Below, one piece after another: positions 1 to 11,019 of a DNA stretch of 64,000 nt; position 1 is the stretch's first letter, and every line of letters begins with the position of its first letter. Made by a program: the position numbers and the translations under genes. Source of the stretch: Neovahlkampfia damariscottae (Eukaryota; Heterolobosea; Selenaionea; Neovahlkampfiida; Neovahlkampfiidae); the NCBI GenBank assembly GCA_016618085.1, contig JABLTG010000061.1:1-64000 (forward strand), given 5' to 3'. Under the pieces are notes generated by a model. That model was not told the DNA's origin, ran no database searches, and was given only the letters and a program-made list of their open reading frames with translations.

Positions 1-144
1 AGATATATATTTCTGATGAATATACAAAATTTTATTGGAAATCCAAAAACTGCCAGTACTGCTGGCGACGGTCCTATCCCGAAAGAAACCTTGATTTTAA
101 TGTCTGGTCTGATTAATCAGAATGAACAGAAAAGTCAGTTTTAA
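1..144 (+). CDS. C-terminal end of an unidentified protein (partial)
   Basis: The frame is open from base 1 and ends at TAA 142-144, giving a tail of about 47 residues that contains GNPKTASTAGDGPIPK and ends EQKSQF. Codon choice is less AT-rich than in the spacers, which favours a real coding end. There is no homology I can name. An in-frame ATG lies at 16-18, so this could also be a tiny separate ORF, but a 3' exon of a gene entering from the left is likelier. It converges on the proteasome gene with a spacer of about 87 bases. Confidence 0.35.
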   Translation, partial: RYIFLMNIQNFIGNPKTASTAGDGPIPKETLILMSGLINQNEQKSQF

Positions 145-231
145 GATAGCGGATAAAAGATTGAAATGGGTTTTGAAGCTTCAATTTTTTGATATAATAC
201 TTTTTTGAATTAAAAATTTAATTTGAATGAT

Positions 232-1056
232 TTATTGAAGTAATTCTACTGTACTTTCTTTTTCTAATTTTTCTGTTGATGTTTTTATAACTTCAGTTGA
301 ACCGTTTGGATAAGAATATTCTTGACGATATTTTCTTAAGTTTGAAACTGAATCATAACCACGAATTAAATTGACTTTATCTTTTTTGATGACACATAAA
401 TCAACGTTACTACCTGAACCTAAATCATTAAAAATACCAGCAGAAATAGCTCCATGAACTAAAGTTTTAGCTTCTTCTTCTGTCATATCATCTTTATAAC
501 CAGCTTCAAATACAGCCATGGCAGCTAAAGAACCTGAACCCATTGTAACAAAAGGAAGTTTATCAGTTGAACCATGAGGATAAATTGTATATAAATGAGG
601 ACCTGTAATATCAACACCACCTAAAACTAAAGCAGCAGAAACATGACCTTGATATTTGAATAACATTCTCTTTAACATTGTAACAGCTGTAATAACTCTT
701 GATTCTTTTCCAGTTGAAAGATTTAAGAGTGTTAATTGTGATGAAATTGTTCCAGTAGCATTTTCTGTATCAGCAGCAGTTCCTGCACCACAACAATAAA
801 TATTTGGTGCGATAAAATGAATTTTAAAACAATTTTTATCAGCAACAATAGGACCTTCTGTAGCTCTCGTATCTGCACCTAATACAACACCATCTTTAAA
901 AACTACACCACAAATAGTTGTTCCAGTTTTTCTAGTTATTGGCATTTTCATACCTACTGTTTTTTCCAAGAAATCATTTCTTTTACAATTTTCAAAATTA
1001 AATCCTGTTTTAATTTCTTTTTCTTCAACCTTTTCTTTTTCTGTAGTTTTCAACAT
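232..1056 (-). CDS. PSMB7: 20S proteasome subunit beta type-7 (beta2, trypsin-like)
   Basis: A single exon of 274 aa. It encodes the beta2 catalytic subunit of the 20S core, which cleaves after basic residues. The propeptide ends RKTG and is followed by TTICGVVF, so Thr46 becomes the N-terminal nucleophile after self-processing. Asp62 and Lys78 match the conserved Asp17 and Lys33 of the mature enzyme (GADTRATEG and ADKNCFK). The GSGS/DLGSGS stretch near the C-terminus and the long C-terminal arm fit beta2 rather than beta1 or beta5. The length is normal for the family. An inverted CCAATC lies about 45 bases upstream of the ATG (1100-1105). Identification is secure. Confidence 0.97.
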   Translation of the reverse strand: MLKTTEKEKVEEKEIKTGFNFENCKRNDFLEKTVGMKMPITRKTGTTICGVVFKDGVVLGADTRATEGPIVADKNCFKIHFIAPNIYCCGAGTAADTENATGTISSQLTLLNLSTGKESRVITAVTMLKRMLFKYQGHVSAALVLGGVDITGPHLYTIYPHGSTDKLPFVTMGSGSLAAMAVFEAGYKDDMTEEEAKTLVHGAISAGIFNDLGSGSNVDLCVIKKDKVNLIRGYDSVSNLRKYRQEYSYPNGSTEVIKTSTEKLEKESTVELLQ

Positions 1057-1139
1057 TGACTAAAAAAAAAAACAACAAATAAAAATAACTTTGAATCCGA
1101 TTGGTCAATTATTTTACAATAAAAAATAAAATAAAATTT

Positions 1140-4100
1140 TTATAAAAGTAAAGATTCTTGTCTCATTGATCTTTTTTTTACAATTTTTTTTCTTAAATTC
1201 ATTCCACTTCTCATATTATCCTCTAAATCATCTTTTGTTGATACATCCAATGATTTATCAATAGACCTTCTTCTTGTTGATTTTCTAACTGGTTTATTTT
1301 CTAATTTCTTTAATTTTTCAATTTCTTTTTCTTTTCTTTTTCTTTCTCTTTCTATTTTCAAATCATTTTGTAATTTTGTTTCTTTAACAATTTTCAAAAA
1401 TGAAGAAATGTTTTTTAAAAAATCAAATAAATTATCTTTCAAATTATCTTCTGAAAATATTTCTTCTAAATTTTTGATTTCTTTAAATAATTCATTTAGA
1501 TTTGAATTCAATAATCTAATTCCAATTTTCAATTTCTTTTTCAAAAAATCATTTAAAATGAATGGAAATTGATCTTTTATTTGTTCAAATTTCAATTTCT
1601 CTGCAATTTTCATTGATTTTTCAATTTCAATTTCAATTTTTTCAAATTCTTTTATTTCCTTTTCTAAATTATCAATTGATTTTATTTTTATTGATTCATT
1701 AATTGAACTTAATTCTTCAAATAAATTTTGAATCAAATTTGGATATTTTTGTTTTGAAAAATTTAATAAATAACCAATCAAATTTTCACCATTTGATATT
1801 TTTATTCCAGATATTGTTTGAAGTGAATTCAATTTAAATCCATATAATAATTTATTTTGTGATTTACCATTTACAATATTCCCCAATGCTAATAATAATG
1901 ATAACATTAATTGAAATGATTCGGATGTTTTTAATTCAATTATTGTATTTTTTAAATTTCTTATTTTTGAATTGACTTTATTATAATCTTCTGTGAATGA
2001 AATCATTGAAATCCAACTTTCCATTCTACCTTTTAAATCTTTGAATATTGAAATTTCTTTTATAAAGATTTCAGAATTTGATAATTTCTCTTCTCCTTTA
2101 AATGTTGTTACTTTTTCAAAATCTTCTTCTTCATTGATTAAAGTGAATATTGATTTTAATTGAATTAAAATATCAATATCAATAGTTGAATCAATTTCTA
2201 ATAATATTTTTTTAATTTCTTCATTTGATTGTATTTTCTTTCTTTTTAAAGACTCTAATCCTAATGAAATATTTTGTTCAACATTTCCATCTAATAATCC
2301 TGCCATTTTTTCAACTTTTTTTTCTTTTTTTGAATCATTTAAACACAAAATACTCTTTGATTTTTTTGAAAATATTTTTTCAATTTCTTCAATATTAAAA
2401 TCTTTTGATATTTCATTTGATTTTTCAATTAAATTATTTTGAATAAAAATTGATTTGATTAATTTTCTTTTTTCAACTTTTTGAAAATGAATTTGTTTAA
2501 TTTCACTTTTAATTGGTGATATTGGAATAAATGGAATTCCTTGTGATTTAAAATTTGGAATACCAGGTGGAAGTGGTGGACCTCCAATCATTCCTGGAAC
2601 AGGTAGACCTGGTGGAGGTGGTGGACATCCTATTCCGATGGATGATGGTACCATTGGGATTGAGTCATCTGAAATTAAACTTGGAGGACCACCTGTTGTT
2701 ATTTCCGATGATAATTTAGACTTTTCTTCTTCAATAATAACTTTTGATTCTTGTTTATTTTTCAATTTAATCAATTCATCTTCAGTTGATTTCATTTTTA
2801 ATTCTAATTCTAAAATTCGATTTTTCAAAATAGATTCAGTTTTAATTGGATCTTGAACCTGTTTTCCATTTAATAATCTTTTTGAAATTGAATTAAAAAC
2901 TTTTGTTAATGTTTCCCAATTTTCTTTTTTAATATTATTTTGATTTGATAAATCTTTCATATCTTTTAAAATTTCAAAAAAATAATTTTTGATATCTTTT
3001 AAGAATTAGAATTCAATATTTCATTTTTACCAGTTTTTTCATTCAAAGATTTTTCAATTTTTTTAACTAAAGAGTCAACTGAAACACAATCCCTTTGAGA
3101 AATATCATTCAATAAATCTTTCAATATTTCTAATTGAGTATCTAAATATTCATTTTCACTTTTATTCTCTAATTTCTAATATTGTTAAAAATAAGAATTT
3201 AGATATTTACTTGATGAATTTGATGTACATTTAATTTTTCAAAATCTAAAAAAATTTCAAAAGCAATAAAATCATCAGGAGAAGAAGCCAATATTTCATT
3301 CAATAGTAATACTACATTAGTGATTGTATTTTGATTTTGAATTTTATCAAATAATTTAAATAAAAATTCAAATTTTAATTTTTCATTTTTAACAATATAA
3401 GCAAAAGAAAATGAATTTAAAACTTGAAAAAAACCATCATCAGAAACATTACCTATAAAATTAGATTCTTATTAAATTATACATGCGATTGATAATAACA
3501 AACAAATATTATCAATTAGAGCTTCATCATTGGTTGTTAATAAAATCAAAACTAAGTATCGAAATAACAAAGTATCTTTCAGAAAGTAATTAAATCCAAC
3601 ATTTGATCTGATAATAATTCTTAATAAATCAATACATAATTTTTGTTCTTCTAATTCAAATATTTCTTTGAATTCGGATAAAATATTAGTTGAACTTAAT
3701 GCATCTGTAATCATTTCTAAACCACCATCATTGAAGAATTGAGATACCCATCCATCTTGGAGAAAAAAATTCAAAAAAATTTTTTTGTTGTTTTACCTGG
3801 TAGATTTTTTATATTATTTTTGATTTTGATTAATGTATCAATTTCTCTTTTTTCTTTCCATTCTTTTATTAATTTTTTTGGATTCATTTCTTCTGTATCA
3901 CCAATAACTAAATTTACTAATTTGAAATGAGAATTCAATAAATTTTCTTTGGATTGAGAATTTTGATATTTTAGTGTCTTCAATTTGGTATTTTGAATTT
4001 CGTTCTTTTGTTTTTCATACACAGAAACAAACTTTTCAAATGAAATTTCTTCATATTCTATTTCAAAAAATTTCAATAAATCTTCTTCTTTTTCAAAAGT

Positions 4101-4491
4101 TGGTAACCAGTCAATAAATTTAATCATCGCTTGTATTTCTGATTTTGTTAGAATTCCACTTTCGTCTTTATCAAATACTTCAAACCACCACGTCTTTTTT
4201 TGTTTAAAATTGATTTGAAACGACTCACTCCTTCTTCTTTGATTGAAATTTTTTTTGGGTGATTTAAACGTTCAAAGAATGAATCGTTTGACAATTTTTG
4301 ATTTAAAGGGATTCCACCTAACTTATTTGATGAGTATGTAGTGACTTTACCAATTTTTTCCAATAAAATTTAATTTGTTCTTCTGAAGGGATAACATCTT
4401 TTAGGACTTCATAGAACTCTGAAAATTCAATAGATCCAACTCCACTGGAATCTAATTTCTCAAGGAATTTTTTAGTCAACTTTTCTTCCAT
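1140..4491 (-). CDS. Formin with N-terminal EF-hands (EF-hand / GBD-FH3 / FH1 / FH2)
   Basis: Seven exons: 4491-4351, 4321-4229, 4193-3797, 3755-3483, 3452-3211, 3175-3031, 2995-1140, giving 1048 aa in one frame. Formins nucleate and elongate unbranched actin filaments. From the N-terminus there are two EF-hand-like loops. The first (DSSGVGSIEFSE) is imperfect and the second (DKDESGILTKSE) is canonical. An armadillo-like GBD/FH3 region follows (residues about 130-380), then a coiled coil, a short FH1 proline stretch (GCPPPPPG, GGPPLPPG) and an FH2 domain with the GN.VN element (LALGNIVNGKS). A basic tail of about 60 residues closes it. The introns are 29-41 nt. The ATG at 4491 is the first after an inverted CCAATC (4509-4514). 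EF-hands on a formin are unusual and suggest direct calcium input. The exon joins are inferred from frame and domain continuity. Confidence 0.92.
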
Positions 4492-4664
4492 GACCCAAAA
4501 TTCACTTTGATTGGAAGAAAAAAAAAACGGATAGTAAAATGTTTATAGAATTCATTTTAAATCAAAATCTTTCCAAAAAGTCCGATCGGAAAATTGTTGA
4601 CAAAAAATTGAAACTATCCAATAATCTTTTAGTATTACAGAACAGAAAAAACTCCGACTTGAAC

Positions 4665-5807
4665 ATGACGTTGTTATTGACAATTTTAGTTTACCTACTT
4701 ATTTTCAGTATTGCAGCATATATTTTAAGTGAACTGTACAAAAGACTTACCTTGAAAAAATTGAAAGGAGAAATTGTAATTCAAATTTTATAGACTAACC
4801 CATTCAAGGCTCTTGTTACTGGAGGAGGTGGTGGTATTGGAAGAATGTTATGTGAAAGGTTAGCAGAAGAAGGTGTTACTGTCGTTGTAACAGATATCAA
4901 TAAAAAAGGAGCAGAAGAAACAGTTGAGCTCATTAAAAATAAAGGTGGAAAAGCAGAATGTTTCATTTTTGATGTTTCTGATTACCATCAAGTTTATACT
5001 TATGGTGATGAAATTATTAATAAAATTGGACATCCTACTATTTTGATCAACAATGCAGGTAGAAATCAAAATAATTTTAATACTAATTCAAAAAAGGAAT
5101 TGTAACAGGAAAGAACATTTTTGATGCAAATGAAGAGACAATTGTAAAAAATATTTATTTTTTTTAATTTTACAGAAAAAAACAATGGAAGGTAAATTAT
5201 TATTCAAATTAAATTTCAAGTGAACGTAAATGCTCATTTTTGGACTACAAAAAAATTCGTTCCAAAAATGATTGAAAACAATCATGGACATGTGGTGACG
5301 TAATTTTTTTTTTTTTTAATTTTTAGAATGTAATTTTTTTTTCATTATTTCTCACATTTTTAGTGCTTCTGCAGCTGGTATTGCTGGAACAAGAAGTTTA
5401 CAAGATTATTGTGCTTCTAAATTTGCAGCTTTTGGTTTTTCTGAATCTTTAAGATTAGAATTGAACTATTGCGCAGTAAGTCAAAAAAAAAGTTAAAATT
5501 TTTAAAGCCAAAAGTGGATACAATGATAGTTTGTCCTTACTATATTAACACTGGAATGTTTGACGGAGTTTTTACTAAATTTCCATTCATTTTACCAATT
5601 TTAAATCCAGCTTATGTAACATCTAGAATTATTGATGGAATGAAAAGAAGGGATACTCAAATTATTGTTCCAAATGTCATTTATCTAACTTTCTTGTGGA
5701 GATTTTTATCACCTGTATGGTTCATGGATTGGACAGCTGATTTAATGGGTTTGAACAATGGTATGGATTCATTTCGAGGAAGAAATTTTGATAAAAAAGA
5801 TAAATAA
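4665..5807 (+). CDS. Short-chain dehydrogenase/reductase, membrane-anchored (RDH10 / 17-beta-HSD11-like)
   Basis: Eight exons: 4665-4775, 4809-5058, 5097-5143, 5176-5191, 5221-5299, 5327-5329, 5364-5475, 5508-5807, giving 305 aa. A hydrophobic N-terminal anchor (about residues 2-25) precedes a classical SDR fold: the TGGGGGIGR cofactor loop, NNAG, a catalytic Ser in TIASAAG, and YCASK. The order of motifs and the LRLEL segment after YCASK fit the retinol/steroid dehydrogenase branch that sits on ER or lipid droplets. The substrate cannot be told. The 3-nt exon 5327-5329 (AAT) supplies the Ile of the conserved TIAS motif; skipping it keeps the frame but loses that residue. Exon 4 is only 16 nt. 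The start was chosen as the ATG directly before the anchor. It shares its upstream region with the divergent formin gene. Confidence 0.9.
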
Positions 5808-5890
5808 ATTTTCAAAAAAAGAACAAAAAATTATTTTAATTTTTCTAAATTGATTTCATTGGTTGGTCCAACAGAGCAAAAGGTTGTTGA

Positions 5891-8081
5891 ATGATTAAAA
5901 ATGAAAAAAATATTTTAATGATTATTGTTGTTTTGATTATACTTTTTAATTATTTATTTTACAAGAACACAATTCAACAACTTGAAAAAAAAAATAAAAA
6001 AAAATTAATAATTTTGAAACAAGAAGAGGAAGAAACTACCCAAATAAAATATGATATTAATGAAGAGTTAAAACCAATACTAGACGAAAACAATTTTGAT
6101 TATTATAACACACCAACTTCAGATAAAAGAGTTTCATTTCCTTTTGAAAGAAAAAAAGAAAACAAACAAAAGTATGAAATTTCAATCATAACGACAATAT
6201 ATAAACATACAAAAAGATCAATTCTTTTAGAAACAAAGAAATCAATACTAAATCAAACTTTTAAAAATTTTGAATGGATTCTTGTTCATGATGGAATAAA
6301 AAAAAGAAAATATATTAAAAAAGAAAAAGAAGATTTTATAAAACTTGTAATGTTGAAGAATAATATTGGTTTGCCAGGAGCCAGAAATATTGGTATCAAG
6401 AATTCAAACGGAAAATATCTCGTCTTTTTGGATGGAGATGATTTGATTGAAGGAAATTTTTTAGAAACTTTATATTGGTTTTTAGAGTCAAATCGAAATA
6501 TAGATTTAGTCAATACTTATAGTATAGCTTTTAAAAATCAAAATTATTTACACAAATTAAAGTTTCAAAATTCTCAAATTGAATTATTAAAAAGAAATCT
6601 ATTTCCTGTTACTTGGATGATTAGAAGAAATATAATGTTCAACTTTGATGATACTTTAAAAGAAGGAATGGAAGATTGGGATTTTATTTTAAATTTCTAT
6701 TCAAGAAAATATTGTGCGCATACCATTGAAGAATATCATTTTTGGTATCGTTTTCATAAACAAGATGACCGTTGGAAAAACTTTAAAAAGAAGGATGATT
6801 TTTTGAATAACGTGTTGAAAAGGAAAAATATTGATTTATTTGAAAATCAAAATGAGTATTTTAATCAAAAAAAATGTCACATTATCCATAAGTTAAATGA
6901 TGACCAATACCTTTCAAATTATAGATTCAATAAAAATAGATATTTGAATTTGAATAATTTGATTCCTAAAAATGAGAAAAGAATTTTATTTTTGTCATCA
7001 GATTTGAATGAAAATGAAAAGAATATTTATCATCTTAACTTATTAGAAGGATTGAAGAAATTAAAAAACTATCACATTTCAATCATTTCATTCAATAAAG
7101 AATCAAATATGAAAAGTGAATTTTTAAGAATAACTTCTGATATTTATCATTTAAATTCATTTTTATTTTCAAGAAAGAATCAATTAAACTTTTTGAATTA
7201 TTTTAAAATTTCAAGATCAATTGAAGTTGTTATTTTTGATGGAGATTTGAAATTCTTGAAGAATAATTTTAAGAATTTGTATCAATTTGAAAAATTAAAA
7301 TGGATTGAATTGATTCATGAAAGAAAAACAATTGAAAATGTAAAAAATGAAGAAATTAATTTGGTTAATTCATTCATATTCACTTCTCAATTTTTATTGA
7401 AAATGTTTCAAAAAAAATTCAAAGTTATTGAAAAATTGAATACAATTCATTTTGGTTTGAATGAATTAAAATGGAAGAATTCATTAAATTTAATAAAAAA
7501 TCAAAATAATGAAAAGAAATTTTCTTATTTAATTTCAAAGAAAGACTTTGAAATTGATTCTAAATTTTTAAAATTGATGCAATTTTACAACAAAAATGAA
7601 AACATATACTTTATATTTTTGGATTCAAATTCAATCATGTATCAAAAACTTCAAAAATTATTACCAAATTCAAATTTAATTGTTATTCCAAAGAGAATTG
7701 ATTTGAACTTTAAATTGAAGAAATTATTATTGTATTTAAATTTTTCAACATTTTTTTGGATTTCAAAATACCAGAGTTATCAATGGATGTAAATTTTTAT
7801 ATTCATTAAATTTTAGATTTCGAGCAATGTCTTTGAATAATATCATTTTAGGTGAATATATTGATGGAATAAGAAATGAGATTGTAAATGAAATGAAAAC
7901 TGGTATTCTAATAAAATATAAAGATAAAAAAGAAGATGAAATTGTGAAACAATTTATTTCAAAGATTAAAATGTTAAACATTAATGATGTTTCAACTCAT
8001 TGTAGAATACTCATTGAAGGATCATTTAGTCAATTTGATATGATACGAAAATTTTCAAGAATTATTGAAAACTTGATTTAA
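5891..8081 (+). CDS. Type II membrane glycosyltransferase with GT2 and GT4-like domains
   Basis: Two exons, 5891-7788 and 7817-8081, joined by a 28-nt intron, giving 720 aa. An N-terminal signal anchor (about residues 8-24) predicts a Golgi/ER lumenal enzyme. Residues about 95-300 form a GT-A domain of family GT2: EISIITTIYKH at the start, the metal-binding FLDGDDLIEG (DXD-type), a GMEDWDF acceptor-site acidic motif, then an FHKQDDRW element like QXXRW. The C-terminal half resembles a GT-B transferase: IFRAMSLNNIILG looks like a diverged E.....EAM..G.PVI donor site, although the leading Glu is not evident. One enzyme may therefore carry two transferase activities, or the second half may be inactive. 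Neither sugar nor acceptor can be told. The 5' side has a CCAAT element around 5860-5870. Confidence 0.8.
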
Positions 8082-8205
8082 AGTTCAAAATACTATTATC
8101 TTGACCAAGTTGTATTGATATTCTATGAAGTTAACCAATCAGAGTGAAGGATGTTAGATTTTTATTTTTCGACACATGTTGGACCAATCATTGTCGTTTT
8201 AGAAG

Positions 8206-10209
8206 ATGTTTGTCAAGCACATTATTGTCTTCTTGGTACTAGTATTTATTCTGCTCTCTTCAAGTAAAGCTCAAGATGTTGAAATGAGTCAGTACACATT
8301 CACCCTTGATTTAAGAAAGGTTTCAAATCAAGACGGTGTCACATCATACACCAGTAAAAACTCTCAAGATTACCCAGAATATGAAACAGAAGAAATTGTT
8401 TCAACAGGTCCACTCCAAGAAACAGATGAGTTGGAAGAGGTGTCAGTTTCAGAAGCCAAAACGGAATCCATGAGCGCTGTGCTATCTGCCGCAAGAAAAG
8501 TAGGTGGTATCATAAAGACATTTATTATAAAAGGCTTAAAAGCTTTCAAAATCAAAGCTGGTGTTTTGAAAGGATTCATTATTAGTCAAGGAAAAGCACT
8601 CCCAAAAAAGTTTGTGAAATACCTCAAAGATTATGTTAAAAAACTTAAAAATATGCCAGGGAAAGCAAAGAAGTTGATCAAAAATATAAAAAAAGATGGT
8701 ATTTTCAAAGTAGTGAAAGCTCACAGAGCAAAAAATTTGAACAAAGTTAAAGCATTGGGATCATATACAAAAATTACTGCAAGTGGTGGAAAAATTGTCA
8801 AATTTTCAGCAAAAAGATTAATCAAAGAATTTACTAAACAATTCATGGTTGCGTATGGAAGAAAAGTCGCTATGGGATTAGGAAAGAAACTTGCAATGGA
8901 ATATGCAAAGTTTACATACAATACTGTAGTCAATCATGAAACAACAGAACAAAAGAAAAAATTCAACAAATTAGAAGCAATCAAAAAATATTTTGTTGCT
9001 GCACAATTTTGTTGGAAGCAAACTTGGGGAGCTGGAATTGGTTGGATTCCTAGTAGTTGTCCAAGATCACATCCAATCAAAGGTCGTGTATTTGTAAATC
9101 ATCTTTGCTACAGAAATTGTCGTCATGGATATGAAAAAGTGCGTGGAGGATGTGCAACAAAATGTCCAAAATATTTTTGGACACACAGATCATATTGTCA
9201 ACAAAATAAAACATGGTACTATGCTTGGGCTTCTGGTGGAAAATGTAGCAGAAGAGAGGGATTCCATATGCACAGATGGAAAAGAGGTATTTGTGTTAGA
9301 CCAAATAGAAAAATCTCAAGAAGATTTTATAGAGATCCACAAGTGAACAGAGTCAAATATAAAATTTGTCCTCGTGGTCAAAACAAACAAGGTGGTCTTT
9401 GCTACAACAATTGTCCTAGAGGATATACAAAGGGTGGTCCATACTGTTGGCAAACATGCCCACGTGATCTTCCAAATACTTGTGGTGCAATGTGTACAAA
9501 AACACCTTCAGCATGTGCTAAAAAGATTGCTGGATTGGTATTCAATGGAGTTTCTGCAGCAGTAAACGCTGCTGTTGGAAATTATGCCTCTGCTGCATTG
9601 GACATCGCTTCAACAGTTCAAGAATTGGCAAGTATTCCAAAATGTCCTGTGGACCCACGTGGAAAACCACCAAAAATTCCAAAACATTATAGAAAATGTT
9701 ATTCCAAAACATTAGTTGGTGGAGTTAGAGTAACTCTTTGTTGTGTTGATGGAAATTGCTCACTTAAATCAATGAAATTCCCAAATCATCATAAATTAAC
9801 AAACAAAACATTATTTCATGTTCAAAGAACTCATTCAAGATGGTCATGTCGCTATTTTACAAAATGTAAGGTATACAGAAGATGTATTCAATACAGAATA
9901 CGTTCTGTTCGCAGAAGTTCCAAATATGTTAGAAGCAGAGGGAGATGGCGTAAAATTATCAGATGGAAAAGAATCAAAGAATGCAAGAGATACTCAAGAC
10001 TCTATAAAAGATGTCGTAGATACAGAAATTGTAGAAAAATCTACTATACACTACCAGCTCGTAAGCATTGTCACGTTTACAGAAAATGCAGAAGAACAAG
10101 AAAATGTCTTAGATATGGGTACCAAAGAAGAGGATGGTACAGAAAAAGAGTATGCAAAAGATATTCCAGATTCCAAAGAAAATGTACAAGATATACAAGA
10201 TGCAAATAA
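8206..10209 (+). CDS. Secreted Lys-rich and Cys/Arg-rich protein of unknown function
   Basis: A single exon of 667 aa with a clear signal peptide (MFVKHIIVFLVLVF..SSSKA, cleavage near residue 22). An acidic stretch (about 30-85) is followed by a very Lys-rich, helix-prone region (about 90-260). A Cys-rich module (about 270-470) carries the pattern CPRG...GGLCYNNCPRGY...PYCWQTCP, an LCY..C..GY.....CW..C arrangement that I recall from secreted proteins of other protists and algae. A second Cys segment follows, then a C-terminal tail of about 120 residues made almost only of Arg, Lys, Tyr and Cys (RYSR..KRC.RY..C units, partly duplicated). The protein is strongly basic and probably disulfide-bonded. 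It could bind polyanions, act as a cyst or coat component, or be antimicrobial; the sequence does not decide. Two CCAATC boxes lie just upstream. Confidence 0.85.
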   Translation: MFVKHIIVFLVLVFILLSSSKAQDVEMSQYTFTLDLRKVSNQDGVTSYTSKNSQDYPEYETEEIVSTGPLQETDELEEVSVSEAKTESMSAVLSAARKVGGIIKTFIIKGLKAFKIKAGVLKGFIISQGKALPKKFVKYLKDYVKKLKNMPGKAKKLIKNIKKDGIFKVVKAHRAKNLNKVKALGSYTKITASGGKIVKFSAKRLIKEFTKQFMVAYGRKVAMGLGKKLAMEYAKFTYNTVVNHETTEQKKKFNKLEAIKKYFVAAQFCWKQTWGAGIGWIPSSCPRSHPIKGRVFVNHLCYRNCRHGYEKVRGGCATKCPKYFWTHRSYCQQNKTWYYAWASGGKCSRREGFHMHRWKRGICVRPNRKISRRFYRDPQVNRVKYKICPRGQNKQGGLCYNNCPRGYTKGGPYCWQTCPRDLPNTCGAMCTKTPSACAKKIAGLVFNGVSAAVNAAVGNYASAALDIASTVQELASIPKCPVDPRGKPPKIPKHYRKCYSKTLVGGVRVTLCCVDGNCSLKSMKFPNHHKLTNKTLFHVQRTHSRWSCRYFTKCKVYRRCIQYRIRSVRRSSKYVRSRGRWRKIIRWKRIKECKRYSRLYKRCRRYRNCRKIYYTLPARKHCHVYRKCRRTRKCLRYGYQRRGWYRKRVCKRYSRFQRKCTRYTRCK

Positions 10210-10264
10210 ATGTTTTGTTCATTTTCTTTTTAAACAACAAAAAATTCAATAAAAAATTGACAGT

Positions 10265-10924
10265 TTAATATAAACAAATGCTCAAAAACACAAGTATTGC
10301 AAGAGCAAGAAGAAATCTTTTGAGGGTCTCTCTCAATGAATCGATATTTTCATTATTTTGATGTCTTAGATTTGTATCTCCAGGAAGAGGAAATCCTTAA
10401 GTGTGTTAAAAAAAATAATCTTTCACCTAAATTGAAACCATCTCCAAAATGAAATCCACCAGCACCAAATCCAAAATGAAGTGAACCACCAAACATTGTT
10501 GGTTGATTTGGAACATAATTTGGATTTCTTGTTGGTTCAGGTCTTTGACCACGTGGTCTTTCGGGTGTATTTTCTTGTGGAATATTTTTTTTTGCTTCAT
10601 TATTTCCACCTCTTCCATAAATTGGAATGATATTTTCATGTTTTATTCCGGCTTTACAAACAGGACAAACTAACAGAGAATTCGTTTGTGAATCAATCCA
10701 TTTGTGTAAACAAGTCCAACAAAATAAATGTCCTAGTTTTTAAGGTGTTAATATGAATTATTATTACCACATAAAGTTACAACAGGATTTTCTGCAGAAT
10801 CAAAACAAATATTACATTCAAAATTATCTTTTTTTTCATCTTCTGGTTCTTTTGGAGGCTCTTTATTATCTTTTTCTTCTATTTTTACGTCTTCATGTGA
10901 TATCGATGTTTCATTTGAAATCAT
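10265..10924 (-). CDS. RING-type E3 ubiquitin ligase, RNF5/RNF185 (RMA) family, tail-anchored
   Basis: Three exons: 10924-10768, 10732-10427, 10395-10265 (introns 35 and 31 nt), 197 aa. A C3HC4 RING is complete: FECNICFDSAENPVVTLCGH, LFCWTC, HKW, and VCPVCKAGI, with the intron falling inside CGH. A Pro/Gly/Asn-rich linker leads to a C-terminal membrane anchor (FLLALAILVFLSICLY). This layout is that of RNF5/RNF185/RMA ligases, which work in ER-associated degradation. It pairs functionally, though not as an operon, with the proteasome and PLAA genes of the window. It is divergent from the TraB gene; the shared spacer of about 95 bases holds three GATTGGT (inverted CCAATC) elements. Confidence 0.93.
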
Positions 10925-11019
10925 TTTTCACTCACTTCAACTTGAACAAAACTCCGTACAGATGTTATTTGTTGATTGGTGGAAAATATTGTGATTGGTG
11001 ATTGGTATAAATATAAAAA

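Noticed and set aside
9818-10252. 144-codon ORF overlapping the end of the Cys/Arg-rich gene
   Set aside because: It is a shifted frame of the AGA-rich tail; the main frame has the signal peptide, the Cys pattern and a good stop.
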